A DNA stretch of 64,000 nt from Bryobacterales bacterium (GCA_016789785.1 JAEUQE010000006.1:1-64000); one strand, 5' to 3'. Counted from the first letter of the stretch, positions 17,392 to 26,735 are shown. Program-made: numbers and translations. The notes: generated from the sequence alone by a model not told the origin.

Positions 17392-17724
17392 ATGCCAGAC
17401 AAGAGAGCCAAGACGGTGAAGCCGAGCACCGACGCGGTGGAGATCCTTCACCGCCGGTTCTACGAGGGCAAGCCGGCCCGACTGAAGAATCTCGAAGAGG
17501 CGCGAGCGAACGAAGAGATCGCCCGCAAAATCCGCGAACTAAGGGCGGCGGCAGCCCTTTCCCAAACTCAGCTTGCCAAGCTCATCGGCACTACCGCTTC
17601 GGTTATCTGCCGCCTTGAGGATGCCGATTACGAGGGCCACTCCCTGGCCATGCTGCGCAGGATCGCGGGTGCCTTGAATCAACGGATCGAGATCCGTTTC
17701 ATACCGATTCGGCGGCCGGCATAG
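17392..17724 (+). CDS. higA: HigA-like XRE-family antitoxin
   Basis: A 110-residue antitoxin. A basic N-terminal region is followed by a helix-turn-helix of the XRE/Cro type at about residues 45-95 (ALSQTQLAKLIGTTASVICRLEDAD, then AMLRRIAGALN), which should bind the palindrome at 16989-17008. The ATG at 17392 follows the toxin stop by 2 bp; a TTG six bases upstream could also serve. It neutralises the upstream HigB-like toxin and represses the operon. The next gene begins only 7 bp later and may be co-transcribed. Confidence 0.88.
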   Translation: MPDKRAKTVKPSTDAVEILHRRFYEGKPARLKNLEEARANEEIARKIRELRAAAALSQTQLAKLIGTTASVICRLEDADYEGHSLAMLRRIAGALNQRIEIRFIPIRRPA

Positions 17725-17731
17725 CCACGGC

Positions 17732-18451
17732 ATGGACGACAACATGACCGATTCGGAAAAACATATTGGGCTGCTCTTCACCGCCGAGCTTCAGTTCAGG
17801 CTGGCCTCAGCGGTTCGCCTTGCGACGTCCTTGGGGAGTCAGCCGATCGATCTTCCCGTCACGTGGACTCACGGGAATCATTCAGTGAGGTACGGGGAAA
17901 CCGCGCTTCGACAGGACCAAGCCGATTACGCGGCCCATTTTCTTCAACGCTCTACGACGTATTTGCTGGCCGTCGTGGTGAAGGACGCCATTCGAGCTGT
18001 TGTGAGCGACCCCAAGACCTCCCCCGACTCTGACGTCCGTGCGGCCTATCAGATCGCCCGCCTGATTCGGAATGCCTTCGCGCACGCCCCGTTCTCGCCG
18101 ATATGGTCGATTGACCCGGATTGCCGAAATATGCAGTTCGAGATTGAGGGCATCATCCGGTTAGACACGACCGATCTGGATGGGAAGGCGTTTGACTGGC
18201 ATCACTACGGCGGGCCGCTTGCCTTATGTCGGCTTGCTCAGTTCGTGAGAATACAGATGCTGAAGGATGATTCCCCGCCTCGGAAGATCTTACCGATTCC
18301 GAAAGATGTGATCTACCAGCAAGGAAACCTTGTCCTTCGAAAAGTGGACGAAATCCCTCAGGATGCCGCACCTGTCAAGGTCGAGCCGCTGCCGGAGGGT
18401 CGCATCCCCCTGGGAGGCGGACATTTCCTTGTTCCCAACGATCAGGAATAG
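17732..18451 (+). CDS. Uncharacterised protein with a HEPN-like RNxxxH motif
   Basis: A 239-residue protein I do not recognise as a whole. The central part is helical and contains RLIRNAFAH, an R-x4-H motif at residues 113-118 in the RNxxxH form typical of HEPN RNase domains. It follows helix-rich AAHFLQRSTTYLLAVVVKDAIRAVV (about 67-91), as expected in a HEPN bundle. The C-terminal third is beta-rich and Pro-rich. It starts 7 bp after higA, so it is probably read from the same promoter. The start could also be the ATG at 17744. HEPN assignment is inference from the motif and helix pattern; it could instead be a non-catalytic abortive-infection-like protein. Confidence 0.5.
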   Translation: MDDNMTDSEKHIGLLFTAELQFRLASAVRLATSLGSQPIDLPVTWTHGNHSVRYGETALRQDQADYAAHFLQRSTTYLLAVVVKDAIRAVVSDPKTSPDSDVRAAYQIARLIRNAFAHAPFSPIWSIDPDCRNMQFEIEGIIRLDTTDLDGKAFDWHHYGGPLALCRLAQFVRIQMLKDDSPPRKILPIPKDVIYQQGNLVLRKVDEIPQDAAPVKVEPLPEGRIPLGGGHFLVPNDQE

Positions 18452-18473
18452 CGGCGACTGTTCCGGCGGAGCG

Positions 18474-18871
18474 GCTGGAGTCCAAATCTTGACGGGTTTA
18501 GCCTCCAAACGGACTCCGCGTGACCTCCTCCGCGACGTGGAAGCGCGCAAGCATCTCCGCAATTCTATGGATTGTTTGGGTTTTTGGTGGACCTGGACGG
18601 GTTCGAACCGTCGACCTCTTCCATGCCATTTAAGAAATATCAATCACTTGCAGACAGTTTGGCGCAAAACAAAAGACTTAGCAAGAGGCGACGTGGACTC
18701 CGGTGGACGCCACGGGCGGCTTTTTCGGCGTCTGGACTCCACGCGGACTCCAGGACTCCACGCATGGGCTGGCACGTGGCGTGCCTTCCTGCGCGCGCGG
18801 TTGCAGGCTGCTCTATTTGTTGTCTGCCGAAGGAGACAACAATCGCTTTCCTATAAGGATGCTGCCCACGT
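18474..18871 (+). repeat. Repeat R3: full-length copy with tRNA-3'-end-like core and terminal stem-loop
   Basis: The longest of three related repeats. Its left part matches R2, its core (18583-18651) matches R1 including the TTCGAA T-loop-like sequence, and its right part again matches R2. It ends with a stem-loop at 18817-18842 (TTGTTGTCT / AGACAACAA). An internal run of GGACTCC/GGACTCCA words (18690-18765) is also repetitive. It begins 22 bp after the HEPN-like gene and ends 14 bp before the stop codon of the convergent TIR gene, so it could also serve as a terminator. Short frames inside it reading FEPSTSSMP are translations of the tRNA-like core, not genes. Confidence 0.7.
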
Positions 18872-18885
18872 GAAAGGAAAATAGG

Positions 18886-21564
18886 TTACTTCAATATAGG
18901 ATTGGGACGAACCGAGATCCCGCGGTCGGCGTCTGGTTCGATTCGCTTTAATGCCTCACCGGCAGCGTAGCGTACACGCTCGTCCTCGTCGTGCTGCTGC
19001 GCCTGAGTCAGGGCGGGTACAGCATCTATCGCCGCCGGTCCGATTCGCCCGAGCATTTCGGCAACAGACCATCGAACTAGCGCACTATTGTCCGACTGCA
19101 GCACCCGGACAAAACCCGATACCACCTCGTTGATGGGGATTGGCACCTGTGCACCGGGAACTCGAGCGTTGGCGCTGACTATTTGACCGAGTGCTGCTGC
19201 AGCAGCACCCCGTACCTGCTCGCTTTTGTCCTGCTGCAACATCCGGACCAGATCAGGCATCGCCTCACCAATCGGGGGAGTTCTTCCTTGTGCATCAACC
19301 GCTTCAGTCCCGATGATATTCCCAAGCGCTTGTACGGCAGCGCGGCGCATCTCATCGCTCTCATCGCGTCGCAAAAGCTGCACAAGGGCGGGCACGGCTT
19401 CCCCAAAACCGGCGGGCCCACATTGCCCGAGGGCCTGGACAGCTGCATACCGGACTTCGTGATTGTCGTCCTGTTGGAGCCTCTGCACCAGGGGCGGCAC
19501 CGCCGCTTCGCCAATCGGGGATGCGACTCGTCCCCGGGCCTCGTAAACCTCTTTTGAGACGATTCCACCAAGAGCTGCAGCAGCATCGCGGCGCATCTCA
19601 CCCCTCGCGTCCAACTTCAGCATTTGGATTAGGGGGGGAATGGCTACAGTCCCGATTGTTACCAGCGCCTTGAAAACAGCGTCACGTACACGCGCGCTCT
19701 CGTCCAGCCTCAGGCCCTGAATAAGCGAGGAAACCGCCGCCTCAGGCGCGGCTGGTCCGAATGCAGCCCTGGGTTCGATCGCTATCCTACCGAGCGACTT
19801 CCCGCCTTCTCGCCCGACTTCGCCCAGCGCTTCTGCAACAGCGCAGCGCACCTGCTCGTTGTCGTCTCGATGCAGCACCTCGCCAAGGCTGTTCACAACC
19901 GTGGCCCCGACACTCCTTAAGGTTTCGGCAGCGGCCATGCGAACCTGTTCACTCCGGTGAGGCATCCACACCTCGACCAAGGCTGGCATGGCGGTGATCC
20001 AGATTGCCCGCAGCGTCTTGTTAGCAGCGATGCGAATCTCCTCACTCTCGTCCGACCTCAGCGTTTCGATCAGAGCAGGCAGTACCGCAGTCGCCGTATC
20101 TCGGCGCAGCGTTTCAATGGCGGCGATTCGTACCTCCTCACTCTTGTCCCATTTCGACGCCTCGACCAAAGCGTCCACGGTCGCGGTGCCGATTCCTCCT
20201 AACGCTCTCAGAGCAGCGCTACGTACAAGGGTGTTCTGATCAACCCTCAGCGTGTCGATCAGTACTGGGACTGCGGCCGTTCCAATTCCCTTCAGCGCGT
20301 GGGCGGCGGCGCTGCGTATCGCCTCGCTGTCGTCCTCGCGCAGGGCCCGTACCAAGATAGGCACAGACTCTGGCCCAATCCTTCCCAGCATTTCTGCAGC
20401 AGTTCTGCGCACCTGTTCCCTCTGGTCCCGCTGCAACGCCTGGACCAATGCAGGCATAGCAGCTTGCCCAATTCGTCCGAGTGCCTCTAAGACAGCGGCG
20501 CACACAAGCGTGCTGTTATCCTGCTGCAGCGCCCCGGCCAGCGCAGCCACAGCATCCTCTGCAGTCGGCCCAATTTCTCCTAACGCTTCGGCGGCAGAAA
20601 CGCGCACGATGGCGTTCCTATCGCGCTGCAAAGCGTGAATTAGAGCAGGCACTGCGACGCCGCTATGACTCTTTAGCTCTCGAATTGCTTCCTCTCGAGC
20701 GTCGCGGTTATTCCCTGTTAATACAACAATCCACGCTGAGACGGCATCTCTTGTATCTCCTGTGCTATCTCTAATATCGGCTTCATCACATGTCTTGAGC
20801 TCTTTCACTTCAAAATCGAAGATCTTCTTCAATTGACCGTTCTCGTGCAACAACTGCAAGCGCTCGAATCCTGCACGAGAGCATCGCATAACAAGCACCA
20901 CAGATCCCTTCCGAACTTCTAACAATGTGAGAGACGCATCTCCTGAAACCTTCCTCAGGTGTGCAACGATGGCTTCTAGAAGGGCCTTATGTTCCGCCGT
21001 GACGGTTCCGGTTATCACTGCAGTAAACTTAACTTCTGCTTGCACACGCTCTTCGTCGAGCCCCGGAAAAGTCGGCTTTGGTTTGCCTGGAAATACCGGA
21101 GCACAGCGCGGCTTCGTTCGTTCGCCGGTCAGTCTTGAAAGAAGTTCGTGTTTTGCCGCAGACTCGTCCTTGCCGACTAGGTCAATATAGATGATTGCGC
21201 TGAGGAGCCCCTCAAGGCGAACTTCTTTGACACGCACTGGAACAAGCTTCTTCTTCTCCCCAGTGGGGTCCTGGGCGAGTGCCGAAGCCCATTCAGCAGG
21301 TGTGAATCTCGACTCGAAGTAGTTCGGCGAAAGAACTGCGATGACCCGCTCAGCCTTTTTCAGACCCTGGTCCATATCGAGAACGAAGTTCGAGGAAGCC
21401 GCAAAATCCCACGCTTGGATTATGGTGCTGTAGCCGCTGTCTTCTAGCTGCCACGCTATCCACTCAGCCCAGGCAGAATCCCTGTGGTTATAGCTGATGA
21501 AAAACATTCTGGTTTCAGACGTTTCGTTCACGCTCAGACCAGACGGTATCTTAGCGCAAACCAT
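18886..21564 (-). CDS. TIR-domain protein with long HEAT-repeat array
   Basis: An 892-residue protein. Residues 20-150 form a TIR domain: MFFISYNHRDSAWAEWIAWQL, then QAWDF, RVIAVLSPNYFES, and FTPAEW with Glu91 at the place of the catalytic Glu of NAD-cleaving TIRs. Residues 175-265 form an alpha/beta segment (AVITGTVTAEHKALLEAIV, KGSVVLVMRC) that may be a TRADD-N-like adaptor, which is uncertain. From about 285 to 880 run some 17 or more PBS-lyase-type HEAT repeats (VPALIxALxxDxxxxVRxxAAEALGxIG). This suggests a sensor scaffold fused to an NADase or signalling effector, as in bacterial immune proteins. No partner gene is next to it. Starts at 21507 (ATG) or a GTG at 21531 are also possible. 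Confidence 0.8.
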   Translation of the reverse strand: MVCAKIPSGLSVNETSETRMFFISYNHRDSAWAEWIAWQLEDSGYSTIIQAWDFAASSNFVLDMDQGLKKAERVIAVLSPNYFESRFTPAEWASALAQDPTGEKKKLVPVRVKEVRLEGLLSAIIYIDLVGKDESAAKHELLSRLTGERTKPRCAPVFPGKPKPTFPGLDEERVQAEVKFTAVITGTVTAEHKALLEAIVAHLRKVSGDASLTLLEVRKGSVVLVMRCSRAGFERLQLLHENGQLKKIFDFEVKELKTCDEADIRDSTGDTRDAVSAWIVVLTGNNRDAREEAIRELKSHSGVAVPALIHALQRDRNAIVRVSAAEALGEIGPTAEDAVAALAGALQQDNSTLVCAAVLEALGRIGQAAMPALVQALQRDQREQVRRTAAEMLGRIGPESVPILVRALREDDSEAIRSAAAHALKGIGTAAVPVLIDTLRVDQNTLVRSAALRALGGIGTATVDALVEASKWDKSEEVRIAAIETLRRDTATAVLPALIETLRSDESEEIRIAANKTLRAIWITAMPALVEVWMPHRSEQVRMAAAETLRSVGATVVNSLGEVLHRDDNEQVRCAVAEALGEVGREGGKSLGRIAIEPRAAFGPAAPEAAVSSLIQGLRLDESARVRDAVFKALVTIGTVAIPPLIQMLKLDARGEMRRDAAAALGGIVSKEVYEARGRVASPIGEAAVPPLVQRLQQDDNHEVRYAAVQALGQCGPAGFGEAVPALVQLLRRDESDEMRRAAVQALGNIIGTEAVDAQGRTPPIGEAMPDLVRMLQQDKSEQVRGAAAAALGQIVSANARVPGAQVPIPINEVVSGFVRVLQSDNSALVRWSVAEMLGRIGPAAIDAVPALTQAQQHDEDERVRYAAGEALKRIEPDADRGISVRPNPILK

Positions 21565-21763
21565 TCTGCGAGTGGGACTAAGCCGCTTCGGTCCTCCCTC
21601 GCCTCGGGACCGAAGGGGAAGAGTCCAGGAGCGCAGAGAACGCCTCGATTGAGAGCCCGGCAGAATTCAGAAACGCAAAACCCAAAAGTCTGCCTGGCCC
21701 CCAAGAAGCTCAGGGATCTCCTGTGAAACTGGATGTGCGGCGGGGTAGGTGCAGATGGATTCT

Positions 21764-23008
21764 TTACTGCACCGTAGCCGTCTGCTTCTCGCCCACGCCG
21801 GCCAGTCGCTCCTGGATCAGCCGCGTGAGTTCTTCTTGACGGGTGAGTTGGATCTTCGTGTATTCCTCGGTCATGCGGACTGTGCTGTGGCCGGCGATCT
21901 TGGACGCCTCGATGCTTGATCCACCCACCTCCTGGCGCCACGTGATGTTGGCGCGTCGGAATGAGTGCGGACCGAGACCGGGAAAATCGCAGCCTTCAGC
22001 CGCCGCAGCCCGCTTTAGTGCTTGCCGTACGCCGGAATCCCACAGCGGGAGGCCGCTGCCGTCCGTTCGGACGAATATCCAGTTGTCCGCTTTCGCGTTA
22101 TCTGCTGCAGCCTTCGCGCGATAGCGATCACCCAGATATCCCAACGTCAGCGGTCGCTTGCTGGTCTTCGACTTCGGATCGTCTATGTCGCCGCGCCAAT
22201 TGCGCTGCGCGATGCGGAGGACGCCAGTCTGGAGGTCGACGTGGCACCACTTGAGACCGAGAATTTCAGAGATCCGGGCGCCGGTGGCGATTGCCGTCTC
22301 CAACACCAGCAGGTTGGGATCGCTCAGCCGCGCTAACACCTTCACAGTCTCCTCTTCCGTCAGAATTCGTTCGGGCCTCACGCTCCACTTCTCACCAATC
22401 TTGACGCGCGAGATTGGGTTGCGGCGTCCCTCGGGCCAGTAGCCCCATTCCTCGGCTTTGGTGAAGATGCCGGACATGATGCCGCGCAGGTCGTTCATCA
22501 TGTGCCAGGAGTCGCAGGTGCTAAACAGCCACTGCTGGACCTCGTCGGGCTTGATCTCGCACAAACGCCGATCGCCCCATTGAGGGACGATGCGCTGCTC
22601 GAGGTGGATGATGTACTTGTCGCGCGTCGGCTTCGCCAGCAGGAAGCGACCGGCGGCTTCCGCCTCCACGTGTGCCGCCCGATATTTTTCGACCATTTTG
22701 CTGAACAGGACCAACCCGTCGGCGACCTTCTCCTGGATGGTGGGCTTGTTGATCGTAGCCAGGAATTTGTCGCGCGCAATTTCCGCCTGCTTCTTCGAGA
22801 GCTTGTCGTCGCCCTTGCTCGGGCCGACGGTGTGAAACTTCCGAACGGACTTCGTCGTGCCGTCCCTTTGCAGGACGTCTTCCCAATAGCGGAAATACCA
22901 GTACGAACCTCCGCGATCGGTTCTCTCGTGAACTCCGGGATGCTGAATCCGTATTTTCAACTGCAAACCTCCAGTCAGCGCCTGAAGGTTACCGTCGTCT
23001 CGAAGCAT
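21764..23008 (-). CDS. int: Tyrosine-type site-specific integrase
   Basis: A phage integrase of up to 414 residues. N-terminal arm and SAM-like core-binding domains (YRAAHVEAEAAGRFLLAKPTRDKYIIHLEQ...) precede the catalytic domain: Arg in TGARISEILGLKW, the HSFRR box (His and second Arg), and GHSTVRMTEEYTK with the terminal His and nucleophilic Tyr. The true start may be a TTG at 22960, which has a GGAGG ribosome site 7 bp upstream; the ATG at 23008 has none. It stands at the outer edge of the phage-like region, with replication genes behind it, and marks the probable left end of the element. The attachment site was not identified. Confidence 0.9.
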   Translation of the reverse strand: MLRDDGNLQALTGGLQLKIRIQHPGVHERTDRGGSYWYFRYWEDVLQRDGTTKSVRKFHTVGPSKGDDKLSKKQAEIARDKFLATINKPTIQEKVADGLVLFSKMVEKYRAAHVEAEAAGRFLLAKPTRDKYIIHLEQRIVPQWGDRRLCEIKPDEVQQWLFSTCDSWHMMNDLRGIMSGIFTKAEEWGYWPEGRRNPISRVKIGEKWSVRPERILTEEETVKVLARLSDPNLLVLETAIATGARISEILGLKWCHVDLQTGVLRIAQRNWRGDIDDPKSKTSKRPLTLGYLGDRYRAKAAADNAKADNWIFVRTDGSGLPLWDSGVRQALKRAAAAEGCDFPGLGPHSFRRANITWRQEVGGSSIEASKIAGHSTVRMTEEYTKIQLTRQEELTRLIQERLAGVGEKQTATVQ

Positions 23009-23040
23009 TAAGCAACTCTCATGCTGTCAATTACTTAGCG

Positions 23041-24708
23041 TTACATCGTGACCGCCATGGGCGACTCTCTCTGGCAGATGTAGAGCGTGTGCCGGGCTCG
23101 TGTCATCCCGACGTAGAAAAGCCGGATAACCGAGTCTCTTTGCGGTCCGTGCTTTCGGTAAGCGGCGTCGCCGGCTGGGCTTACGTCCGGAAACAGGAAG
23201 ACCACATCCGCCTCGCCGCCCTTTACCGAGTGGATGGTTCCCACGATTACACGAGGTGATTCCTTGAGCGCGTCTGGTCCGCTGGCCAACGCCGTTGTGA
23301 TCGGAAACTGCACACGCGCATGGAACTCCGGTGCGACCCGACGGGCCCACCACTGGAGCAATCGTCGGGAATCGCTGGAGGCCGCCAGCAGTGCCTCAAA
23401 CGCGGCGGACTCGAACAGTTCGTTGAGCCGCTCTGTGGTCACCGGGAGCGAGTCGTCGGATTCCTCGATTAGCTCTTTTGCTCCCGTCCGCAGCGTGCCC
23501 TTTGGATAGAGCCACTCGGCCCACAGCTTAAGGTCGCCGTGCGTCCACGGCTGGTGGTCAACCAGGGACAGAATCCGGTTCGTAGAGGATCCTTTTCGGC
23601 CGCGCCGCAGTGGATTCCAGAAGCCGGCGGATTTCCTGTACGGGTTGTGAAAAGGGATGCCCCATTGCCGCAGCACCGCGATCGCCGGATGCAGCATATA
23701 GGAACACGACGCCAGCAGCATCACCTTCTGTCCGTTCTCGAGGTGCTGCATGATCGTCTTGAGAATCCAATACTCGGGCGATTTGTAGCCGCCCCGCGAA
23801 ATGTCCATGCACATCCCGTCTTCAGGTCGCGGATTGTAAGCTTTCTCCTGCCTCCGGGTGACTTGATGGATGAGCCGGATTGCCCGCGCGTGAACGGTGC
23901 GCGGCACGCGGTGACTTTCCTTGAGGAAGATCTTGTGGTCCTCAGGGATTTCGGGGTCCAACACCGCATCTGGCGTCGCGCCGCACCAGTAGTAGATGGT
24001 CTGGTCGTCGTCAGCCGCAACGATGAAGTACTGCGCGTTCTCTCCCCACCTTCGCACCAAGGCTAACTGCATAGGGTTGAGGTCCTGCGCTTCGTCGGCG
24101 AAGACTACATCCGGCCTCTTTGGCGCGATGCGGATCTCCCGCACGGCGGTCTCGATCAAGTCGCAGAAGTCCATCAGCCGGTTCGATGTCTTGTAGCAGT
24201 TCCATTTGGCAGCGAATTCCCGAAGCGCGGTCGGCCAGAGTTCTGAGGATCGCATCATTCCCCGAGACCGATTCAACTCGCCCAGCCAGTAGTCGCCGCC
24301 CCGGACGTCGTCGACGAGGTCCTCGTCGGTTTCTTCCCCATCCAGTTTTCGGTCCTTCTTCGCGGGACTGATCCGCAGATGGGGGTTCTCCCGGTTCCAC
24401 TCTTCCACGTAGACTTCTGCGATTCTGGGACGGCCCAGCGCGTGCCAGCAGTGGGAGTGTAGTGTTCCAACACGATCGGAACTGACTGGCAGATCCTGCC
24501 CGGCAAGTTCCGCGGCGGCCGCGCGCGAAAAGCTCGTTACCAGCACCGAGTCCTTGCCGAATCGCTGGACCGCGCGGCGGATCTGCCGCGTTATGTTAGT
24601 GGTCTTCCCGGTGCCGGGCGGTCCGAAGATGCGGTACTCCGCGGTGATGGAGTGATCCCGATGGCCAATTGCACTGAGAGCTTCTTCAACGTCAGGATGG
24701 TCTGCCAT
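23041..24708 (-). CDS. UvrD/Rep-like superfamily 1 helicase
   Basis: A 555-residue ATPase. Walker A FGPPGTGKTTNITRQI near residue 28, TLHSHC (motif Ic region), Walker B VVFADEAQDLNPMQ near 210, ADDDQTIYYWCGA (motif III) and GTIHSVKGGEADVVF plus YVGMTRARHTLYI near the C-terminus (motifs V and VI) define a UvrD-like 3'-5' helicase. It lacks accessory nuclease domains. The start at 24708 (MADHPDVEEAL) overlaps the end of the primase gene by 17 bp. It likely acts in replication or recombination of the phage-like element. Confidence 0.85.
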   Translation of the reverse strand: MADHPDVEEALSAIGHRDHSITAEYRIFGPPGTGKTTNITRQIRRAVQRFGKDSVLVTSFSRAAAAELAGQDLPVSSDRVGTLHSHCWHALGRPRIAEVYVEEWNRENPHLRISPAKKDRKLDGEETDEDLVDDVRGGDYWLGELNRSRGMMRSSELWPTALREFAAKWNCYKTSNRLMDFCDLIETAVREIRIAPKRPDVVFADEAQDLNPMQLALVRRWGENAQYFIVAADDDQTIYYWCGATPDAVLDPEIPEDHKIFLKESHRVPRTVHARAIRLIHQVTRRQEKAYNPRPEDGMCMDISRGGYKSPEYWILKTIMQHLENGQKVMLLASCSYMLHPAIAVLRQWGIPFHNPYRKSAGFWNPLRRGRKGSSTNRILSLVDHQPWTHGDLKLWAEWLYPKGTLRTGAKELIEESDDSLPVTTERLNELFESAAFEALLAASSDSRRLLQWWARRVAPEFHARVQFPITTALASGPDALKESPRVIVGTIHSVKGGEADVVFLFPDVSPAGDAAYRKHGPQRDSVIRLFYVGMTRARHTLYICQRESPMAVTM

Positions 24709-26425
24709 CGCTCGTCTCCTCTCTGCCTCCGACCTGCGTGTCGGGAGCGAACTCATTTGATGGCATAAGCCACCGGCTCTGGTCCCGCAACCGCGTCCGC
24801 TTGAGCCTGGTGCTCGATGCGCCGAGCGCCGAAAGCATCGCAGTCACCTCTTTAATCGCGCGATTCTCTCCCCATGCTTTGTTGATGTGTTGTTGCAGGT
24901 CATGCGAGCAAATCGCCACCTGTCCTTCGTAGACTGTGGGCTTGAAGCGAGTCTGATAGGGATGATCTTCTTCCGCGTCAATGAACGGCGTCTCGGAGAG
25001 ATAACGTTCTACGTACATCTTCGCGGCTCCCACGAGATTTGCTTCGTCGCCGCCATCCTCGACTGTCAAGGCATTCAGGATCATCTGAGCGATGCGATCC
25101 CAGACCTTTGGCAGAATTCTCGGGACCAAGTGATCAACCGCGCTTGCGATCTTCATGCGGAAACTCTGCTGCCCAACGAGTTTGTCAACACTCGGGAACC
25201 CGATCTTGGCGGTTTCGAGTTCCAGCCGGTAGGTTGGTTCCTGGCCGTCAATCTTGACGATGCGAAGCACGCGAACGCCAATAGCGTTTGAGATCTGCTC
25301 ACACAGTAATGCCCGCGCGGTCGGCGAGTCCGGCTTCGTTTGTGGCGATGGATTGCCACCCTCCTCACCAGGACTCTCGAAGGACCTGGCGGGTGCCGGG
25401 TTGTCGTTTCGTTTGGATGCTTTTGAAATGGTCCGCTGGAAATAGTCGAGGCGGGTTCGTTGTTGCTTGCCGTGGATTCTCCGGTGGTGGATCATCAGGT
25501 CGATGACCTGCTGGTCGGACAGACGAGCAGCTAAGCCGAAGTTGGCGAGCGCCATGTCATAACCGGACTGGGACTGGTCTCTCAGGTCTTCGCGCTGGCG
25601 CAGCCAGGTCTTCTTGAAACGGGAGTCGGCCATGTACTGATTAAGAAGTTCGTCAGGCACGGTCGCGCTCGGGTCGATGGACAACGGCTGATCGGGAGAC
25701 TCCTCTTTCCAAGCACGGCTGGTACGTTCCTGTTCTTCCGCTTGCGGTATTCCTTGGCTTTCAAGGCATTCCGTAAAGTCGCTCGGATTGTAACGGCGAT
25801 CGGTCTGCTGGTAGATCTCGACCGGCTTGGCGTTTGCCGCGTCCTTGCAGTTCTTGGTTCCTGGGACGCGCAGGACTCGGGCAAGATCCGCGAGGCGGTC
25901 GAAAGCCCAACCGCGTGCCGCCGCATTCGCCCGGAGAAGGGATTGCCAACGGAGCGCGAGATTTTCGGAACCGCGACGTTCCTCGTCTGACTCGAAGATG
26001 AGCGGCTCTCGAAAGAGCCACCAGGCATGTGCACCGTTGCCCGTCCGAACGATGAACGTGGGAGGCAGGTGCTCCGGCAGGATACTTAGCGCATCCTCAA
26101 CCGTTGCCGGCAGCGCGGTCTTCGAATGCGCGTCGGACTTCAAGTCGAGGTCTGCCCATAGACCGACGATTCCGATCACTTCGTTCGAAGGGCATCGGCG
26201 TGTGGCCCCGTAGTCCTTCGCGGATAGTCCGACGCCGACGTACAGATCCCGCTCGCCATGCCTTTCCGCGAACTGTACTGCGTCCTCAAGGCTCCGAAAC
26301 CAGTGTGATCGTTTCTCTGGGAGGGTCCAGAGCAACACGCAATATTCATCCGGCTTGCCGGCGAATAGCGCCTCTAGAAAAGTCCGTGCTTGGGACGGCT
26401 TGCCGTTGGCGCCCTGGGTGCTCAC
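24692..26425 (-). CDS. Primase-polymerase (AEP-type) replication protein
   Basis: A 577-residue protein with an N-terminal archaeo-eukaryotic-type primase domain. GLWADLDLK near residue 87 supplies the two metal-binding Asp, TGNGAHAWWLF near 127 gives the nucleotide-binding G-x-H, and DLARVLRVPGTKNCK near 180 is the third family motif. The C-terminal part (from about 290) is helical and may bind DNA or the helicase. It should start DNA synthesis on the element. Its N-terminus overlaps the upstream 129-residue gene by 80 bp and its C-terminus overlaps the helicase gene, so the three form an operon. Confidence 0.8.
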   Translation of the reverse strand: MSTQGANGKPSQARTFLEALFAGKPDEYCVLLWTLPEKRSHWFRSLEDAVQFAERHGERDLYVGVGLSAKDYGATRRCPSNEVIGIVGLWADLDLKSDAHSKTALPATVEDALSILPEHLPPTFIVRTGNGAHAWWLFREPLIFESDEERRGSENLALRWQSLLRANAAARGWAFDRLADLARVLRVPGTKNCKDAANAKPVEIYQQTDRRYNPSDFTECLESQGIPQAEEQERTSRAWKEESPDQPLSIDPSATVPDELLNQYMADSRFKKTWLRQREDLRDQSQSGYDMALANFGLAARLSDQQVIDLMIHHRRIHGKQQRTRLDYFQRTISKASKRNDNPAPARSFESPGEEGGNPSPQTKPDSPTARALLCEQISNAIGVRVLRIVKIDGQEPTYRLELETAKIGFPSVDKLVGQQSFRMKIASAVDHLVPRILPKVWDRIAQMILNALTVEDGGDEANLVGAAKMYVERYLSETPFIDAEEDHPYQTRFKPTVYEGQVAICSHDLQQHINKAWGENRAIKEVTAMLSALGASSTRLKRTRLRDQSRWLMPSNEFAPDTQVGGREETSDGRPS

Positions 26426-26735
26426 GGCTCACCTCAATGCCGACGGCGCCCGCTATCGCGTGAGTGATTGCGAGCGGCGTGGAAGTTCCATGTGCCTCGC
26501 CCGCGGCTCCATCGATTCGTACCCTGACACGAACGTTTCCTTTGTCGTCGCCGCTGATGGTGTATTCCTGAGGGGCAGCGCCTTCCAGGAGCCGAAACGC
26601 GTCTTCAAGCTTTTCGGCCGGTTGAAATCGCCAGCGCGGCATCCACTCACGTTTCCCCAGCGTGAACCGGTCAGGCCCGACGCCCCACCCCATAACGCGC
26701 TCAGCCAAAATCGCAGCGAGTTGATCATTGGTCAT
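26346..26735 (-). CDS. Small phage protein, possible ABA-sandwich domain
   Basis: A 129-residue protein. The first 95 residues (MTNDQLAAILAERVMGWGV, WRFQPAEKLEDAFRLLE, YTISGDDKGNVRVRVRI, AITHAIAGAVGIEV) match the pattern of the small alpha-beta-alpha sandwich domain common in phage early regions. The first helix plus 'GW' followed by a 'RF.P...D.......' line is typical. The tail after residue 100 overlaps the primase gene and may be non-functional. It begins in an ATGA overlap with the excisionase-like gene. Function unknown; such proteins often sit in replication clusters. Confidence 0.55.
   Translation of the reverse strand: MTNDQLAAILAERVMGWGVGPDRFTLGKREWMPRWRFQPAEKLEDAFRLLEGAAPQEYTISGDDKGNVRVRVRIDGAAGEAHGTSTPLAITHAIAGAVGIEVSREHPGRQRQAVPSTDFSRGAIRRQAG

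Noticed and set aside
18583..18651. A complete tRNA gene in the repeats
   Set aside because: Only the T arm and 3' acceptor strand are recognisable; no matching 5' acceptor strand, D arm or anticodon arm was found.
18572..18856. Short frames reading DGFEPSTSSMP in the repeats (also at 15606-15791)
   Set aside because: They are translations of the tRNA-3'-like repeat core; such spurious proteins arise wherever this sequence occurs.
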